From contig JAFWQA010000013.1 of the NCBI GenBank assembly GCA_017509255.1, forward strand, positions 1 through 64,000: 64,000 bases of DNA, given 5' to 3'. Under the pieces are notes generated by a model, which was given only the letters and a program-made list of their open reading frames with translations, ran no database searches and was not told the origin of the DNA. The position numbers and the translations under genes are program-made. Source of the DNA: Clostridia bacterium. GTDB taxonomy: Bacteria; Bacillota; Clostridia; Christensenellales; Aristaeellaceae. Positions 7,188-15,732 of the stretch are shown here, piece by piece (positions within the stretch are counted from its first letter, which is position 1; each line of letters opens with the position of its first letter).

Positions 7188-7856
7188 TCAGGCGCGGATC
7201 CGGTCCCCGCGGATCAGTTCCCGGACGATCTGGGCAATATCCCGGTGGTGAACGGCGCGGGGCTCAAAGTGCTGCAGGTTATAGACCAGCTGCATGATGA
7301 AGCCGGAGCCGACGGTGCTGATCAGCGTTCCGATGCCGACGGGGCCGCCGAGCAGCCATCCCGCCAGCAGGACGATCGCCCAGAGGAGGATCTCCACCAG
7401 GCCGATGGGCAGTTTCGGGACGCGCTTGCCCAGACCGACGAGCAGGGAATCCCGGGGGCCGCAGCACTGCGCCGCGAGCATATAGATCCGCATGCCGAGC
7501 GCCATGAAAACAAAGCCGGCGAGCATGATCGGGATGCCGAGCCAGAGGCTGGTATTGAGCGGCAGGGGATCGAGATCGTTGAAAAGCTGGACGAAATTGC
7601 CGGTCAGAAGCGCGTCAATGACGGTGCCGAAGCCGATGCGCTCCTTCAGGAGCAGGTCAATGATGAGAATGATGACCGCCATGAGCGTCATGGACAGGCC
7701 GTAATTCAGGGGCGTGTGTTTCGCGATACCCATGCCCAGACAGTCCCATGGGGCAAGGCCGATATTGGCGAAGATCGTAAGATGGACGCCGAAAGCAAAA
7801 ATCAGAAGCCCCAGAACGATCCGGAGCCATTCTGTCACAATTCTTTTCCGAAGCAT
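7188..7856 (-). CDS. YczE/YitT-type integral membrane protein
   Basis: The 222-residue protein has five or six hydrophobic helices and the pattern of the YczE/YyaS/YitT group: an early ANIGLAPWDCLGMGIAKHT segment, a central conserved CCGPRDSLLVGL, and GGPVGIGTL before the last helix. Members are multi-pass membrane proteins of unclear molecular function; B. subtilis YczE affects lipopeptide production indirectly. The gene stands alone, 180-210 bases from the radical SAM operon on the same strand, and I see no firm link to it. The last 25 residues are charged and cytosolic. Confidence 0.82.
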   Translation of the reverse strand: MLRKRIVTEWLRIVLGLLIFAFGVHLTIFANIGLAPWDCLGMGIAKHTPLNYGLSMTLMAVIILIIDLLLKERIGFGTVIDALLTGNFVQLFNDLDPLPLNTSLWLGIPIMLAGFVFMALGMRIYMLAAQCCGPRDSLLVGLGKRVPKLPIGLVEILLWAIVLLAGWLLGGPVGIGTLISTVGSGFIMQLVYNLQHFEPRAVHHRDIAQIVRELIRGDRIRA

Positions 7857-7923
7857 TACCGTATTTCCTTATATTAAACTCCGCAGAGCATTGCTTTGCG
7901 GAGAAAATTGTATCACAGGAGAA

Positions 7924-8010
7924 GATAAGCCGGCCGTTCTTTGTATGTTTTTACTGACGGTTCAGGCGGATCTCGCGGCGCCCGAGAGCGGCGTCGTATT
8001 CCAGCTGTTT
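7924..8010. repeat. direct repeat copy 1, remnant of thioesterase 3' end
   Basis: About 87 bases match 9636-9720 with roughly four substitutions and one single-base indel. On the minus strand it still encodes the C-terminal residues of the thioesterase (EYDAALGRREIRLNRQ then TAA at 7953-7951; the intact gene has K for the E). It has no gene upstream of it and is therefore a broken 3' fragment. The TAA of the secreted-protein gene (8011-8009) lies at its inner edge. Confidence 0.85.
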
Positions 8011-9520
8011 ATTCCCCGAAGACGAGGACAATAGGATCGGTGCGGAGCATTGATCCAAAGCTGATCGCCTGCACCGCGACCGTGTGGATCTCTTCCACAT
8101 TCTGAAGGCCAAAGTCTTCCGGCGAAATCGCCAGATAATAGAGAGGAATGTCAGGCTCTGACCAAACAAGGGAAGAAGGATCTCCCTCATAAGGTTTCCC
8201 GTTGACTTCCAGGTTCTCCAGGGCCATGACGGGAATATCTCCTTCGATGCCGGTTACCCCGATACTCAGTACAACAGCATCATCATCGACTTCATACATT
8301 GGAAGATAAACCCAGTAAGGATCCTCGAAATGCTCCCCGTATAAACCCAGGGAGTCTCCATCCAGATCAATTGCAAAGGTTCCTTCTTTCACCGCGGGCA
8401 GCCGAATCCCCGCGTCATCCTCAACAGGATGCGCGAAAACAATATCTTCAAATGATTCCTCTTCAGGAATCCCTTCATCTTCCGATACCGCAGACTCCTG
8501 CTTCTCCGCCACGCCGATGCCGTCAAAAACCAGCGTAAACGGTTCGCTCTGCAGAAGCCCGTCGATCCCGCCGCCGGCCGCGCCAAGCGTAAAGGAGATG
8601 GTTTCCACAGGCACGGGCAGTTTGCCATCCGGCATCCTGACCGGTATTTCGAAACCGTTCCAACCGAAATTTTCGGCCGGTTTCCCGTTCACCGACATGT
8701 CTATCGTGAATAAGGAAAGACTGTCTTTATCCAGTTCCGTAGTCACCGACAGGCCGATTGAGCCTTCATCCGGTCCGAGTGTGACGGAAACCACCCGGAC
8801 TGTCAGCTGTTCATTGCTCATCAGTGAGGCTGTGTCATATACGGGGAACTCCGCGCCGGATCCATCCGGAACCGGAAGATGGATCTCTCCCTTCGCGGCA
8901 TCCGTCAGATAATCGCCGAGCAGATGTATCGGAAATACAACCGCCAGACTCCGGCGGGTATCCTCCCTGCCATATTCCTGCGCGATCAAACTGATCCGGA
9001 CGGTCAGATCTTTCAGATCGGGATTGGAAAAAATATAGGGATCCTCACCGGATGAACCGGCAGGGAAGCTGCTGAAGGCGCTGTCATTCCGCAAAACCAT
9101 CTCTTCGCCGCCGACAGTGACAGCGACGCGCGTCATCACTTCAAGGCCGGTACCGTGATCGTTTGTAAAGCGCAGCATCATGGAATTATTGCCGTTCCCA
9201 TCGGTGTACAGACCGGTCAACCAGACTGTCATATCCAACAGACTCATGACCAGATTATCGGCAACAATTGTCTGATTGGCATAGATCTCTGCCGTTTTGC
9301 CGGTTTGCTCTTCCCCGATATCAGCAAAAAGGTTTATCTCCGGGACGGATCCGCTCTGCTGCTGTGCCGGCGCCTGAGACGGATCTTCCTGTCCGGCATC
9401 CGGATCGTACCATCCGGATGCTTCTCCGACGACATCAGCAGAAGCGCCTGATTCCGTTCCCGCAAGCGCTGCCACGCAAAGCAGCAGACAAAGAGTAAGC
9501 GAGATCATCCGTTTAAACAT
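8009..9520 (-). CDS. secreted protein of unknown function, 503 residues
   Basis: ATG 9520 follows AAGGGG at about 8 bases; a GTG at 9529 overlaps less well. Residues 1-28 form a signal peptide (MFKRMISLTLCLLLC, cleavage probably after ASA). The mature protein is acidic, has no cysteine-rich or catalytic motif that I recognise, and seems built from several similar beta-sandwich-like units (phrases such as MLRFTNDHGTGLEV, VNGKPAENFGW and VNGKPYEGDP recur in style). That suggests a repetitive extracellular scaffold or ligand-binding protein. The gene has its own promoter and sits alone between two copies of a thioesterase gene end, so it may be recently acquired or relocated cargo. Function unknown. 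Confidence 0.75.
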   Translation of the reverse strand: MFKRMISLTLCLLLCVAALAGTESGASADVVGEASGWYDPDAGQEDPSQAPAQQQSGSVPEINLFADIGEEQTGKTAEIYANQTIVADNLVMSLLDMTVWLTGLYTDGNGNNSMMLRFTNDHGTGLEVMTRVAVTVGGEEMVLRNDSAFSSFPAGSSGEDPYIFSNPDLKDLTVRISLIAQEYGREDTRRSLAVVFPIHLLGDYLTDAAKGEIHLPVPDGSGAEFPVYDTASLMSNEQLTVRVVSVTLGPDEGSIGLSVTTELDKDSLSLFTIDMSVNGKPAENFGWNGFEIPVRMPDGKLPVPVETISFTLGAAGGGIDGLLQSEPFTLVFDGIGVAEKQESAVSEDEGIPEEESFEDIVFAHPVEDDAGIRLPAVKEGTFAIDLDGDSLGLYGEHFEDPYWVYLPMYEVDDDAVVLSIGVTGIEGDIPVMALENLEVNGKPYEGDPSSLVWSEPDIPLYYLAISPEDFGLQNVEEIHTVAVQAISFGSMLRTDPIVLVFGE

Positions 9521-9606
9521 CCACAACACCCCTTCTTGCTTCGATATGGTCCATGTGTATTTTTCACTGCATTCTGAAGTTCTGCATGATGTTCAGATGA
9601 GTGTTT

Positions 9607-9634
9607 ATTGTATCCGAAAAAAGCGGCGTGTCCA
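9607..9634 (-). promoter_or_regulatory. promoter of the 503-residue secreted protein
   Basis: On the minus strand TGGACA (9634-9629), 16 bases and TACAAT (9612-9607) precede the gene by about 90 bases. It overlaps an imperfect AGCGGC/GCCGCT hairpin with a TTTTTT tail that should terminate the thioesterase transcript. Confidence 0.5.
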
Positions 9635-9635
9635 C

Positions 9636-9720
9636 GATAAACGGGCCGCTCTTTGTATGTTTTACTGACGGTTCAGGCGGATCTTGCGGCGCCCGAGAGC
9701 GGCGTCGTATTCCAGCTGTT
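9636..9720. repeat. direct repeat copy 2, intact thioesterase 3' end
   Basis: This copy contains the authentic last codons and stop (TAA 9664-9662) of the thioesterase gene plus about 26 bases of downstream sequence. It matches 7924-8010 across coding and noncoding parts, so the repeat is a DNA duplication and not a shared protein motif. Confidence 0.85.
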
Positions 9721-10108
9721 CATCCTCCGAGTCCGGCGTGAAGGGAGGGACAGCCGTGGGACGGTCACTGTCATCCAGCGCGACAAAGACCAGATAGGCC
9801 TTGTTGATCAGCCGGCGGGTGCCGTCCAGACGCTCCACATAGCTGTCCACACGGACCTCCAGGGAGGTATGGCCCGCCCAGGTGACGCGCGCCTCCTGGA
9901 CCACCGTGTCGTTGAGGTAGGCCGGGGCAATGAAGTTCAGGTTGTCAATGCAGACGGTGGTGACCGCCGTGCCGGCATAGCGGCGGGCGGCGACGGCGCC
10001 GATGATGTCGATCCAGGACATGATCTGGCCGCCGAAAAGACGGGGGACTTTATATCCGTTGCAATGCTGCGGAAGAACGATCTGAACGCCGGAAGTAACG
10101 GGCTGCAT
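9662..10108 (-). CDS. acyl-CoA thioesterase, hotdog fold
   Basis: The 148-residue product fits one hotdog domain of the acyl-CoA thioesterase (YciA/BACH) family: VPRLFGGQIMSWIDIIGAVAARR is the conserved substrate-site helix region, followed by TVCIDNLNFIAPAYLNDTV. It hydrolyses acyl-CoA thioesters in the cytosol; the preferred chain length is not readable. ATG 10108 is preceded by AAGGAGG; the reading frame runs further upstream but without a second site. The 3' 60 bases are duplicated at 7951-8010. Confidence 0.88.
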   Translation of the reverse strand: MQPVTSGVQIVLPQHCNGYKVPRLFGGQIMSWIDIIGAVAARRYAGTAVTTVCIDNLNFIAPAYLNDTVVQEARVTWAGHTSLEVRVDSYVERLDGTRRLINKAYLVFVALDDSDRPTAVPPFTPDSEDEQLEYDAALGRRKIRLNRQ

Positions 10109-10182
10109 GGGCTGACCTCCTTCGTGACGGTGATTCCGGCGCCTATTGTAGCATGAACCGGGGAAAATGAAAAGCACGGGAA

Positions 10183-10211
10183 TTGATGATCCGCTCCGAT
10201 TCTGATATAAT
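10183..10211 (+). promoter_or_regulatory. promoter of the NAGPA-type gene
   Basis: TTGATG (10183-10188), 17 bases and TATAAT (10206-10211) precede the start codon by 73 bases. Confidence 0.65.
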
Positions 10212-10283
10212 AACAAACCCCGGGCAGGACCCGGAGCAAAGCATGACGCGCCGCACGGAAAACGGCAACGGAGAAGCAAAGGA

Positions 10284-11510
10284 ATGGTAAAAAGGTTACT
10301 GAAAAGGTACGGCCCGCTGATATTGGCGCTGGTACTGACGCTGACGGTGTTCGCCGCGGGCGGGGAGGCGGAGGCGCTGACCCGGACCCTGCGCAAGGGA
10401 GACAGCGGGGATCTTGTGCTGGAGATCAAGAACAGGCTGTACGACCTGGGATACTATACAAAGAGCCGGAAATTCGGCAAGCAGTTCAACGAACAGATGG
10501 AGGAGCTGATCATCAGCTTCCAGGAAAGAAACGGGCTGGAGCAGACCGGCGAGATCGATCAGGCGACATATGACACGCTGTATTCGGAAACAGCGGTCAA
10601 AATGCCGCGGCCGACGCTGGCTCCCCTGGCGACCCCGGGCCCGGCGCCGGAGCCGGACTGGCCGGAGCGCGACGCGGACGGATATCTGGACGGGGACGGG
10701 GAATACTTTTACGAAAACGATGAGGAAGGCCTGTGGATCTATCTGGGAAAGAACCTGCAGATCCGTATCCGGCGCTGCCGGGACGAGAGGAAGGAGCTGA
10801 GCTGGTTCGAGACGGACATCCGGACCCGGAACGGGGAAGCCTTCCGGACGGTGGCGACAAACCCGGACAAGCCCGGGAAGCAATACCGGTATCCGTTTGA
10901 CATCGCGGCGGACGAGCATTTTGTGCTCGGCTTCTCGGACGATTTTTACGCCGAGCGGATGAAAAAGAAGAGCGCGGACCGGCCGGGCATCATCATCCGA
11001 AGCGGAGCGATCTACAGCGATCTGACCAACAGCAAGACCGGACACCACCTGCCGAACCTGGACATGATGGCCCAGTATCCGGACGGGAGCCTGAATGTGT
11101 ACCTGTGCAACGAGCTGACCGCGGAGGAGCTGCTGGAAAAGGGCGCGGTGAACGTGTTCAGCTTCGGGCCGTATCTGGTGAGGAACGGTGAGATCAACCC
11201 GCTGGTGTATGACTATTACCGGAGCATTGAACCGCGGCACGCGCTGGGCATGATCGAACCGGGGCATTACCTGCTGCTGTCGGTGGAGGGAAGGACGCGG
11301 AGCAGCAAGGGAACGATGCTGCAGCGGGTGGCGGAGATGATGCGGGAGCACGGCGTGCGGGAGGCGCTGAACCTGGACGGGGGCAACACGATGGCGCTGA
11401 TCTTCCGGGGGAGGATGCTGAACAAGCTGGCGACCTACAAAAACAAGGAATTCGTGCGCACGGTGACCTCTCTGATCGGGATCGGATACACGGACAATAT
11501 CGAAGAGTGA
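10284..11510 (+). CDS. secreted NAGPA-type phosphodiester glycosidase with peptidoglycan-binding domain
   Basis: The 408-residue protein has a signal peptide (residues 1-34), a PG_binding_1 domain at about 37-105 (LRKGDSGDLVLEIKNRLYDLGYY ... FQERNGL) and a short proline-rich linker. A DUF2233/NAGPA catalytic domain follows, with hallmark strand ALNLDGGNTMALIF near residue 365 and SFGPYLVRNGEI. Homologs cleave phosphodiester-linked sugars; in bacteria several act on surface or cell-wall polymers. The segment DGYLDGDGEYFYENDEEGLW closely resembles one in the fusion protein encoded at 56767-58626, so the two are paralogs. The gene has its own promoter and a terminator, so it is a single-gene unit. 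Confidence 0.85.
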   Translation: MVKRLLKRYGPLILALVLTLTVFAAGGEAEALTRTLRKGDSGDLVLEIKNRLYDLGYYTKSRKFGKQFNEQMEELIISFQERNGLEQTGEIDQATYDTLYSETAVKMPRPTLAPLATPGPAPEPDWPERDADGYLDGDGEYFYENDEEGLWIYLGKNLQIRIRRCRDERKELSWFETDIRTRNGEAFRTVATNPDKPGKQYRYPFDIAADEHFVLGFSDDFYAERMKKKSADRPGIIIRSGAIYSDLTNSKTGHHLPNLDMMAQYPDGSLNVYLCNELTAEELLEKGAVNVFSFGPYLVRNGEINPLVYDYYRSIEPRHALGMIEPGHYLLLSVEGRTRSSKGTMLQRVAEMMREHGVREALNLDGGNTMALIFRGRMLNKLATYKNKEFVRTVTSLIGIGYTDNIEE

Positions 11511-11517
11511 ATGAAGC

Positions 11518-11540
11518 GAGCGGCGGGAGACCCGCCGCTC
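11518..11540 (+). terminator. terminator after the NAGPA-type gene
   Basis: GAGCGGCGGG and its exact complement form a 10-base stem around AGA, followed by a short TTT. The weak T tail makes efficiency uncertain. Confidence 0.6.
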
Positions 11541-11563
11541 TTTCCGATCCGGAAAGAAATGAG

Positions 11564-11593
11564 TGGAACAGGAGCCGGGCGATATGCTATACT
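11564..11593 (+). promoter_or_regulatory. promoter of the pyrophosphatase gene
   Basis: TGGAAC (11564-11569), 18 bases and TATACT (11588-11593) with an upstream TGC (extended -10) precede the gene. Confidence 0.5.
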
Positions 11594-11626
11594 GAAAAAT
11601 GACGATGACACAAAGGGGTGAGAGAG

Positions 11627-13243
11627 ATGAATATCACCTATGTATGCGGACATAAAAACCCGGACACGGACGCCATCGTGTCCGCCATTTCCTATGCGGC
11701 GCTGTGCAACGCGTTGGGGGACAACGGATATGTGGCGGTGAGGCTGGGCCCGCCCAACGATGAGACCGCCAAGCTGCTGGAACGTTTCGGATTTGAAGCG
11801 CCGCCACTGATCTCCACCGTGCGCACGCAGGTGCGCGATCTGGATTTTGACGAGCCGCCGCTGCTGGGGCGGAAGGTATCCGTGAGCCATGCCTGGGAGA
11901 TCCTGCAGCAGGATCCCGGGCTGAGCGTGCTGCCGGTGACGGAGGAGGACGGATCCATCTACGGCGTGGTGACCGCCGGGGGTATCGCCGAGGAAGATAT
12001 GCGATCCGTGCAGGAGCCTGTGCTGAAGGAGATCCCGCTGTTCAACGCGCTGAACGCCCTGGAGGGCCACGTGATGAACGGGAACGCGGAGGACTTTGAC
12101 ACGGTGAGCGGGGAGATGTTCATCGCGCTGCCCTGCGCGGGCGGCTGCCTGAAGAACATGGAGGCGGGAGCCGTGGTCTTCTGCGGGGAGCAGGATGACG
12201 TGATCCGGGAGGCGCTGGAGAAAAAGGCCGGCTGCGTGATCCTGTGCCAGAGCGGCGAGGCCGGCAAATACCGCGGGATCGAGAGCGAGACCTGCGTGAT
12301 CGCGACCCCGCTGGACGTGTGGCGCGCGGCGAGAGCGCTGTATCAGGCCATTCCCGTGGAGCGGATCGCCAGGAGGGACAACCTGGTGTGCTTCCGGCTG
12401 GAGGATTATCTGGACGACGTGCGCGAGACCGTGCTGCAGAGCCGGTACCGCAGCTATCCCGTGCTGGACCGGAAAAACCATGTGGTGGGCACGCTGAGCC
12501 GGTACCACCTGATCCAGCCGAAGAGAAAGCGTATCGTGCTGGTGGACCATAACGAAACGAGCCAGAGCGTGCCGGGCCTGGAGCAGGCGGAGCTGGTGGG
12601 GATCATCGATCATCACCGGCTGGGGGACGTGACGACGGGCTACCCCGTATTCATGCGGAATGAGCCGGTGGGCTCGAGCACGACCATCGTGGCGACGATG
12701 TACCAGGAGCACGGGCTGATCCCGGGCGTGAAGCTGGCCGGGCTGATGGCGGCCGCCATTGTGAGCGACACCGTGATGTTCAAGAGCCCGACGACGACGC
12801 AGCGGGACAGGCAGATGGCGGAACGGCTGGCGCGCCTGGCTGACATCGACCTGGAGGAGCTGGGGAAGGACGTTTTCTCCTCCAACGTGGCGGAGAAGGC
12901 GGCGGACGTGCTGCTGAAGACGGATTTCAAGGAATTCCATATCGCGGATCACGCGCTGGGCATCAGCCAGATCACGACCATGGATACAGCCGGCCTGATC
13001 GCCCGGGAGGACGAATTCCTGGCCGAGATGAAGAAGATGAAGGAAAAGAAGGGCTACGACATGAGCCTGCTGATGATCACCGACGTGCTGCGGGAGGGGA
13101 CCGAGCTGGTCTTCCTGGGCGACCGGGACATCATCCGCCAGGCCTTCAACCTGAACGAGATCCCGGGGAACCACGTTTTCCTGAAGGGCGTGGTATCCCG
13201 GAAAAAGCAGATGGTGCCCGCGCTGGCGCTGCTGTGGGGCTGA
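11627..13243 (+). CDS. manganese-dependent inorganic pyrophosphatase with CBS-DRTGG insert
   Basis: The 538-residue enzyme is a family II (DHH) pyrophosphatase. The first metal motif CGHKNPDTDAIVSA is at residues 7-20, VDHNE and GIIDHHRLGD come later, and the DHHA2 part closes the protein. About 240 residues between the first and second DHH motifs form CBS-DRTGG-CBS, the regulatory insert known to bind adenine nucleotides (AMP inhibits, diadenosine polyphosphates activate in characterised clostridial forms). It hydrolyses pyrophosphate to phosphate. The start is set by AAAGGGG seven bases before ATG 11627; a GTG at 11618 overlaps the site. The GH51 gene follows after 24 bases and is probably co-transcribed. 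Confidence 0.93.
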   Translation: MNITYVCGHKNPDTDAIVSAISYAALCNALGDNGYVAVRLGPPNDETAKLLERFGFEAPPLISTVRTQVRDLDFDEPPLLGRKVSVSHAWEILQQDPGLSVLPVTEEDGSIYGVVTAGGIAEEDMRSVQEPVLKEIPLFNALNALEGHVMNGNAEDFDTVSGEMFIALPCAGGCLKNMEAGAVVFCGEQDDVIREALEKKAGCVILCQSGEAGKYRGIESETCVIATPLDVWRAARALYQAIPVERIARRDNLVCFRLEDYLDDVRETVLQSRYRSYPVLDRKNHVVGTLSRYHLIQPKRKRIVLVDHNETSQSVPGLEQAELVGIIDHHRLGDVTTGYPVFMRNEPVGSSTTIVATMYQEHGLIPGVKLAGLMAAAIVSDTVMFKSPTTTQRDRQMAERLARLADIDLEELGKDVFSSNVAEKAADVLLKTDFKEFHIADHALGISQITTMDTAGLIAREDEFLAEMKKMKEKKGYDMSLLMITDVLREGTELVFLGDRDIIRQAFNLNEIPGNHVFLKGVVSRKKQMVPALALLWG

Positions 13244-13267
13244 GAGAGAAACAGGAGGAAACGGACC

Positions 13268-14875
13268 GTGAAAAAGGCAAAGATCACCCTGCATCCCTCC
13301 TACCGGGTCGGAGAGATCTCCCCGCGCCTGTTTGGCGCGTTTCTGGAGCCGATCGGTTCCATGGTGAACGGATCCATGTACAACCCGAAGCATCCGGACG
13401 CGGACAAAAACGGGCTGCGGCAGGACTTTATCCGCGGCCTGAAGGAGGCCGGACTGCCGGCCGTGCGCCTGCCGGGAGGGAACTTCGTTTCCGGATGGAG
13501 CTGGAAGGATTCCATCGGCCCGAAGGAGCAGCGGAAGGTGCGCCCGGACCCCGCGTGGTTCCAGTACATCGACAACCGGGTGGGCCACGACGAGTATCTG
13601 CAGTGGGCGGAAATGACCGGCGCGGAAGCCATGTACACGGTGAACCTGGCGACCGGAACGCTGAACGACGCGGCGGACGTTGTGGAATACACGAACTTCA
13701 AGGGCGGGACCTACTGGTCCGACCTGCGGGCGAAGAACGGGCATCCGGCGCCCTATAACGTGAAGACCTGGTATCTGGGAAACGAGATGGACGGGCCGTG
13801 GCAGGTGGGCTCCCGGGAAAAAGACCCGACCGGCTACGGGGTGCTGGCCCACGAAGCCTCCAAGCTGATGAAATTCATCGACCCGCGGATCGAAACGGCC
13901 GTGTGCGTTTCCTCCTCCCCGTTCCTGAGCCACTATCCCGAATGGGACAGAAAGGTGCTGGAGGAATGCTACGAGAGCGTGGACTACATCTCCATGCACC
14001 ACTACCATTCCGCGCCCATCGGGAACGTGCGCGGGCTGCTGGCCGGATACAAGGCCTATGAGGACTACATCCGCACGGAGATCGGCCTGTGCGATTACGT
14101 GAAGACCAGGCTGCGGCTGAAGAGGGAGATGAAGATCTCCTTTGACGAATACGGCGCGATGATGCGTCCCGCCGGGCAGCCGCATTACGGGATGAACGGG
14201 AGAATGCCGGAGCAGACCTTCTACCGCTTTGACCCGGAAAGGGAATATGTGCGGCATGACCCGGATGACTGGAGCCGGCGGAAGCGCCCGCAGGTGATGA
14301 GTGAAATGGCGCATGTGCTGGGCACGATGGGCGTGCTGCTGACGCTGACGCGGCACGCGGACCGGGTCCGGATCGGCTGCGCGACCGGCGGTATCAACGA
14401 CCTGTGCGCCACGAGCCGGGAGCATGTGTGGAAGGGCGCAGCCTATTATCCGTTCACCCAGATGATCCGATACGCCTCCGGCGGCATTTCACTGCTGCCC
14501 GTGACGGAGTGCGAAACCTATGACGTGGAAGGCTACGTGATCGACGACATGAACCAGTACGGCGGCTTCGAGGGAGTGGACACCGTGCAGAGCGCCGCGG
14601 CGCTGAACGCGGAGGAAAACGAACTGACCGTGTTCGCGATCAACGCGGACGAGGAGGACGCGCAGGAGCTGACGCTGGACCTGCGCGCGTTCGAGGGCTG
14701 GCGTTTCGCGGGACACACCGTTATGCACGCGGAGCATCCGGAGGACCGGAACACCTATGAGCAGCCGGACGTGATCCTGCCGAAGGAAAACCGGGAGGCC
14801 GCGTTTGAGAAGGGGATCTGCACCGCTGTGCTGCCGCCCCTGTCCTGGAACATGTTCCGGCTGACAAAGGACTGA
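13268..14875 (+). CDS. alpha-L-arabinofuranosidase, GH51
   Basis: The 535-residue protein has the GH51 layout: an (alpha/beta)8 barrel with RLPGGNFVSGWSW early, acid/base Glu173 in LGNEMDGPWQ, and nucleophile Glu294 in SFDEYG, then a beta-sandwich C terminus. No signal peptide is present, so it acts on imported arabinose-containing oligosaccharides, as is common in Clostridia. The start is GTG with AGGAGG nine bases upstream. The nucleophile is followed by Tyr-Gly where many GH51 members have Trp, which may reflect a subgroup. Pectin arabinan side chains are a natural partner of the RG-I locus further downstream. Confidence 0.92.
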   Translation: MKKAKITLHPSYRVGEISPRLFGAFLEPIGSMVNGSMYNPKHPDADKNGLRQDFIRGLKEAGLPAVRLPGGNFVSGWSWKDSIGPKEQRKVRPDPAWFQYIDNRVGHDEYLQWAEMTGAEAMYTVNLATGTLNDAADVVEYTNFKGGTYWSDLRAKNGHPAPYNVKTWYLGNEMDGPWQVGSREKDPTGYGVLAHEASKLMKFIDPRIETAVCVSSSPFLSHYPEWDRKVLEECYESVDYISMHHYHSAPIGNVRGLLAGYKAYEDYIRTEIGLCDYVKTRLRLKREMKISFDEYGAMMRPAGQPHYGMNGRMPEQTFYRFDPEREYVRHDPDDWSRRKRPQVMSEMAHVLGTMGVLLTLTRHADRVRIGCATGGINDLCATSREHVWKGAAYYPFTQMIRYASGGISLLPVTECETYDVEGYVIDDMNQYGGFEGVDTVQSAAALNAEENELTVFAINADEEDAQELTLDLRAFEGWRFAGHTVMHAEHPEDRNTYEQPDVILPKENREAAFEKGICTAVLPPLSWNMFRLTKD

Positions 14876-14912
14876 TAAGGGAACGGACATACGGCCGGGA
14901 CAAAAAATGAAA

Positions 14913-14937
14913 GCAGGGCGCAGGCCCTGCTTTTTTT
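14913..14937. terminator. bidirectional terminator between GH51 and the reductase
   Basis: GCAGGGC and GCCCTGC form a 7-base stem around GCAG, followed by seven T on the plus strand; the minus side has TTTCATTTTTTG. Confidence 0.85.
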
Positions 14938-14951
14938 GAAATAAGGAAGGA

Positions 14952-15668
14952 TCAGACGATAAACCCGCCGCTGACGCCCAGCACCTGGCCGGTAACGAAG
15001 GAAGCGCCTTCGGACGCCAGATAGAGTACGGCGGAGGCGACCTCCTCCGGAGAGGCGATGCGGCCCAGGGGCGTATCCGCGGCCAGGGAGGACAACGTTT
15101 CCGATGAAAGGGTGCCGTTCATCTCCGTATCGACGACCCCGGGAGAGACGCAGTTGACCGTGATGCCGGAGGGACCGAGCTCTTTGGCCAGCGCTTTGGT
15201 GAGCGCGATGACGCCGCCCTTGGCGGCGCTGTAGGCCGATTCGCAGCTGGCGCCGACCTCCCCCCACATGGACGCGACCGTAATAATGCGGCCGGACTGC
15301 TGCGAGATCATATACGGCGCGGCGGCCCGGCAGGCGCGGAAGGTGCCGCAGAGATCCGTGTCAATGACGCGGAGGAGATCCTCCTCCGACGTATCCTGCA
15401 GGAGGGAAAAGTGAGCCACGCCGGCGCTGACGGCCAGGACGTCCAGCCCTCCCAGCAGGCGGACGGCCTCCTCCACAGCCGCGGTGACGCTCTCCGACGA
15501 ACGGACGTCGCAGGCAACGGCCTGCGCGCCGCATTCCGCCGCCAGCAGCCTTGCCCGCTCAGACGCGTTCAGATAGGTGAAGACGACCCGGTTTCCCGCG
15601 GAGGCGAACGCCCGAACGCAGGCCGCGCCGATCCCGCGGGAACCGCCGACGATCAATACCCTGCCCAT
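14952..15668 (-). CDS. FabG-like short-chain dehydrogenase/reductase
   Basis: The 238-residue protein has the classical SDR marks: the nucleotide-binding GGSRGIG at residues 8-14, VSAGV in place of NAG, catalytic Ser in VASMWGE, and YSAAK. The C-terminal ending GFIV and the PGVVDTEM segment are as in 3-oxoacyl-ACP reductases. It likely reduces a 3-oxoacyl thioester or another ketone with NADPH; since it stands alone and not in a fatty-acid operon, the substrate is open. The start at 15668 follows GGAGGG; the frame continues upstream without a ribosome site. Confidence 0.9.
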   Translation of the reverse strand: MGRVLIVGGSRGIGAACVRAFASAGNRVVFTYLNASERARLLAAECGAQAVACDVRSSESVTAAVEEAVRLLGGLDVLAVSAGVAHFSLLQDTSEEDLLRVIDTDLCGTFRACRAAAPYMISQQSGRIITVASMWGEVGASCESAYSAAKGGVIALTKALAKELGPSGITVNCVSPGVVDTEMNGTLSSETLSSLAADTPLGRIASPEEVASAVLYLASEGASFVTGQVLGVSGGFIV

Positions 15669-15732
15669 ATGACCCTCCGAAACGAACCGCCCATCCGGCC
15701 GCGCAGGGCGGCGGGGGCGGCGAATATCCTTA

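Noticed and set aside
9662-10429. Long form of the thioesterase with about 107 extra N-terminal residues
   Set aside because: The extra part has no family similarity and runs through a promoter, while ATG 10108 has a perfect ribosome site and gives the normal domain length.
11435-14425. A 996-codon open frame on the minus strand
   Set aside because: It is antisense to the pyrophosphatase and GH51 genes, rich in His/Arg/Gln/Pro, and has no domain or ribosome site. GC-rich coding DNA often gives such long opposite frames.
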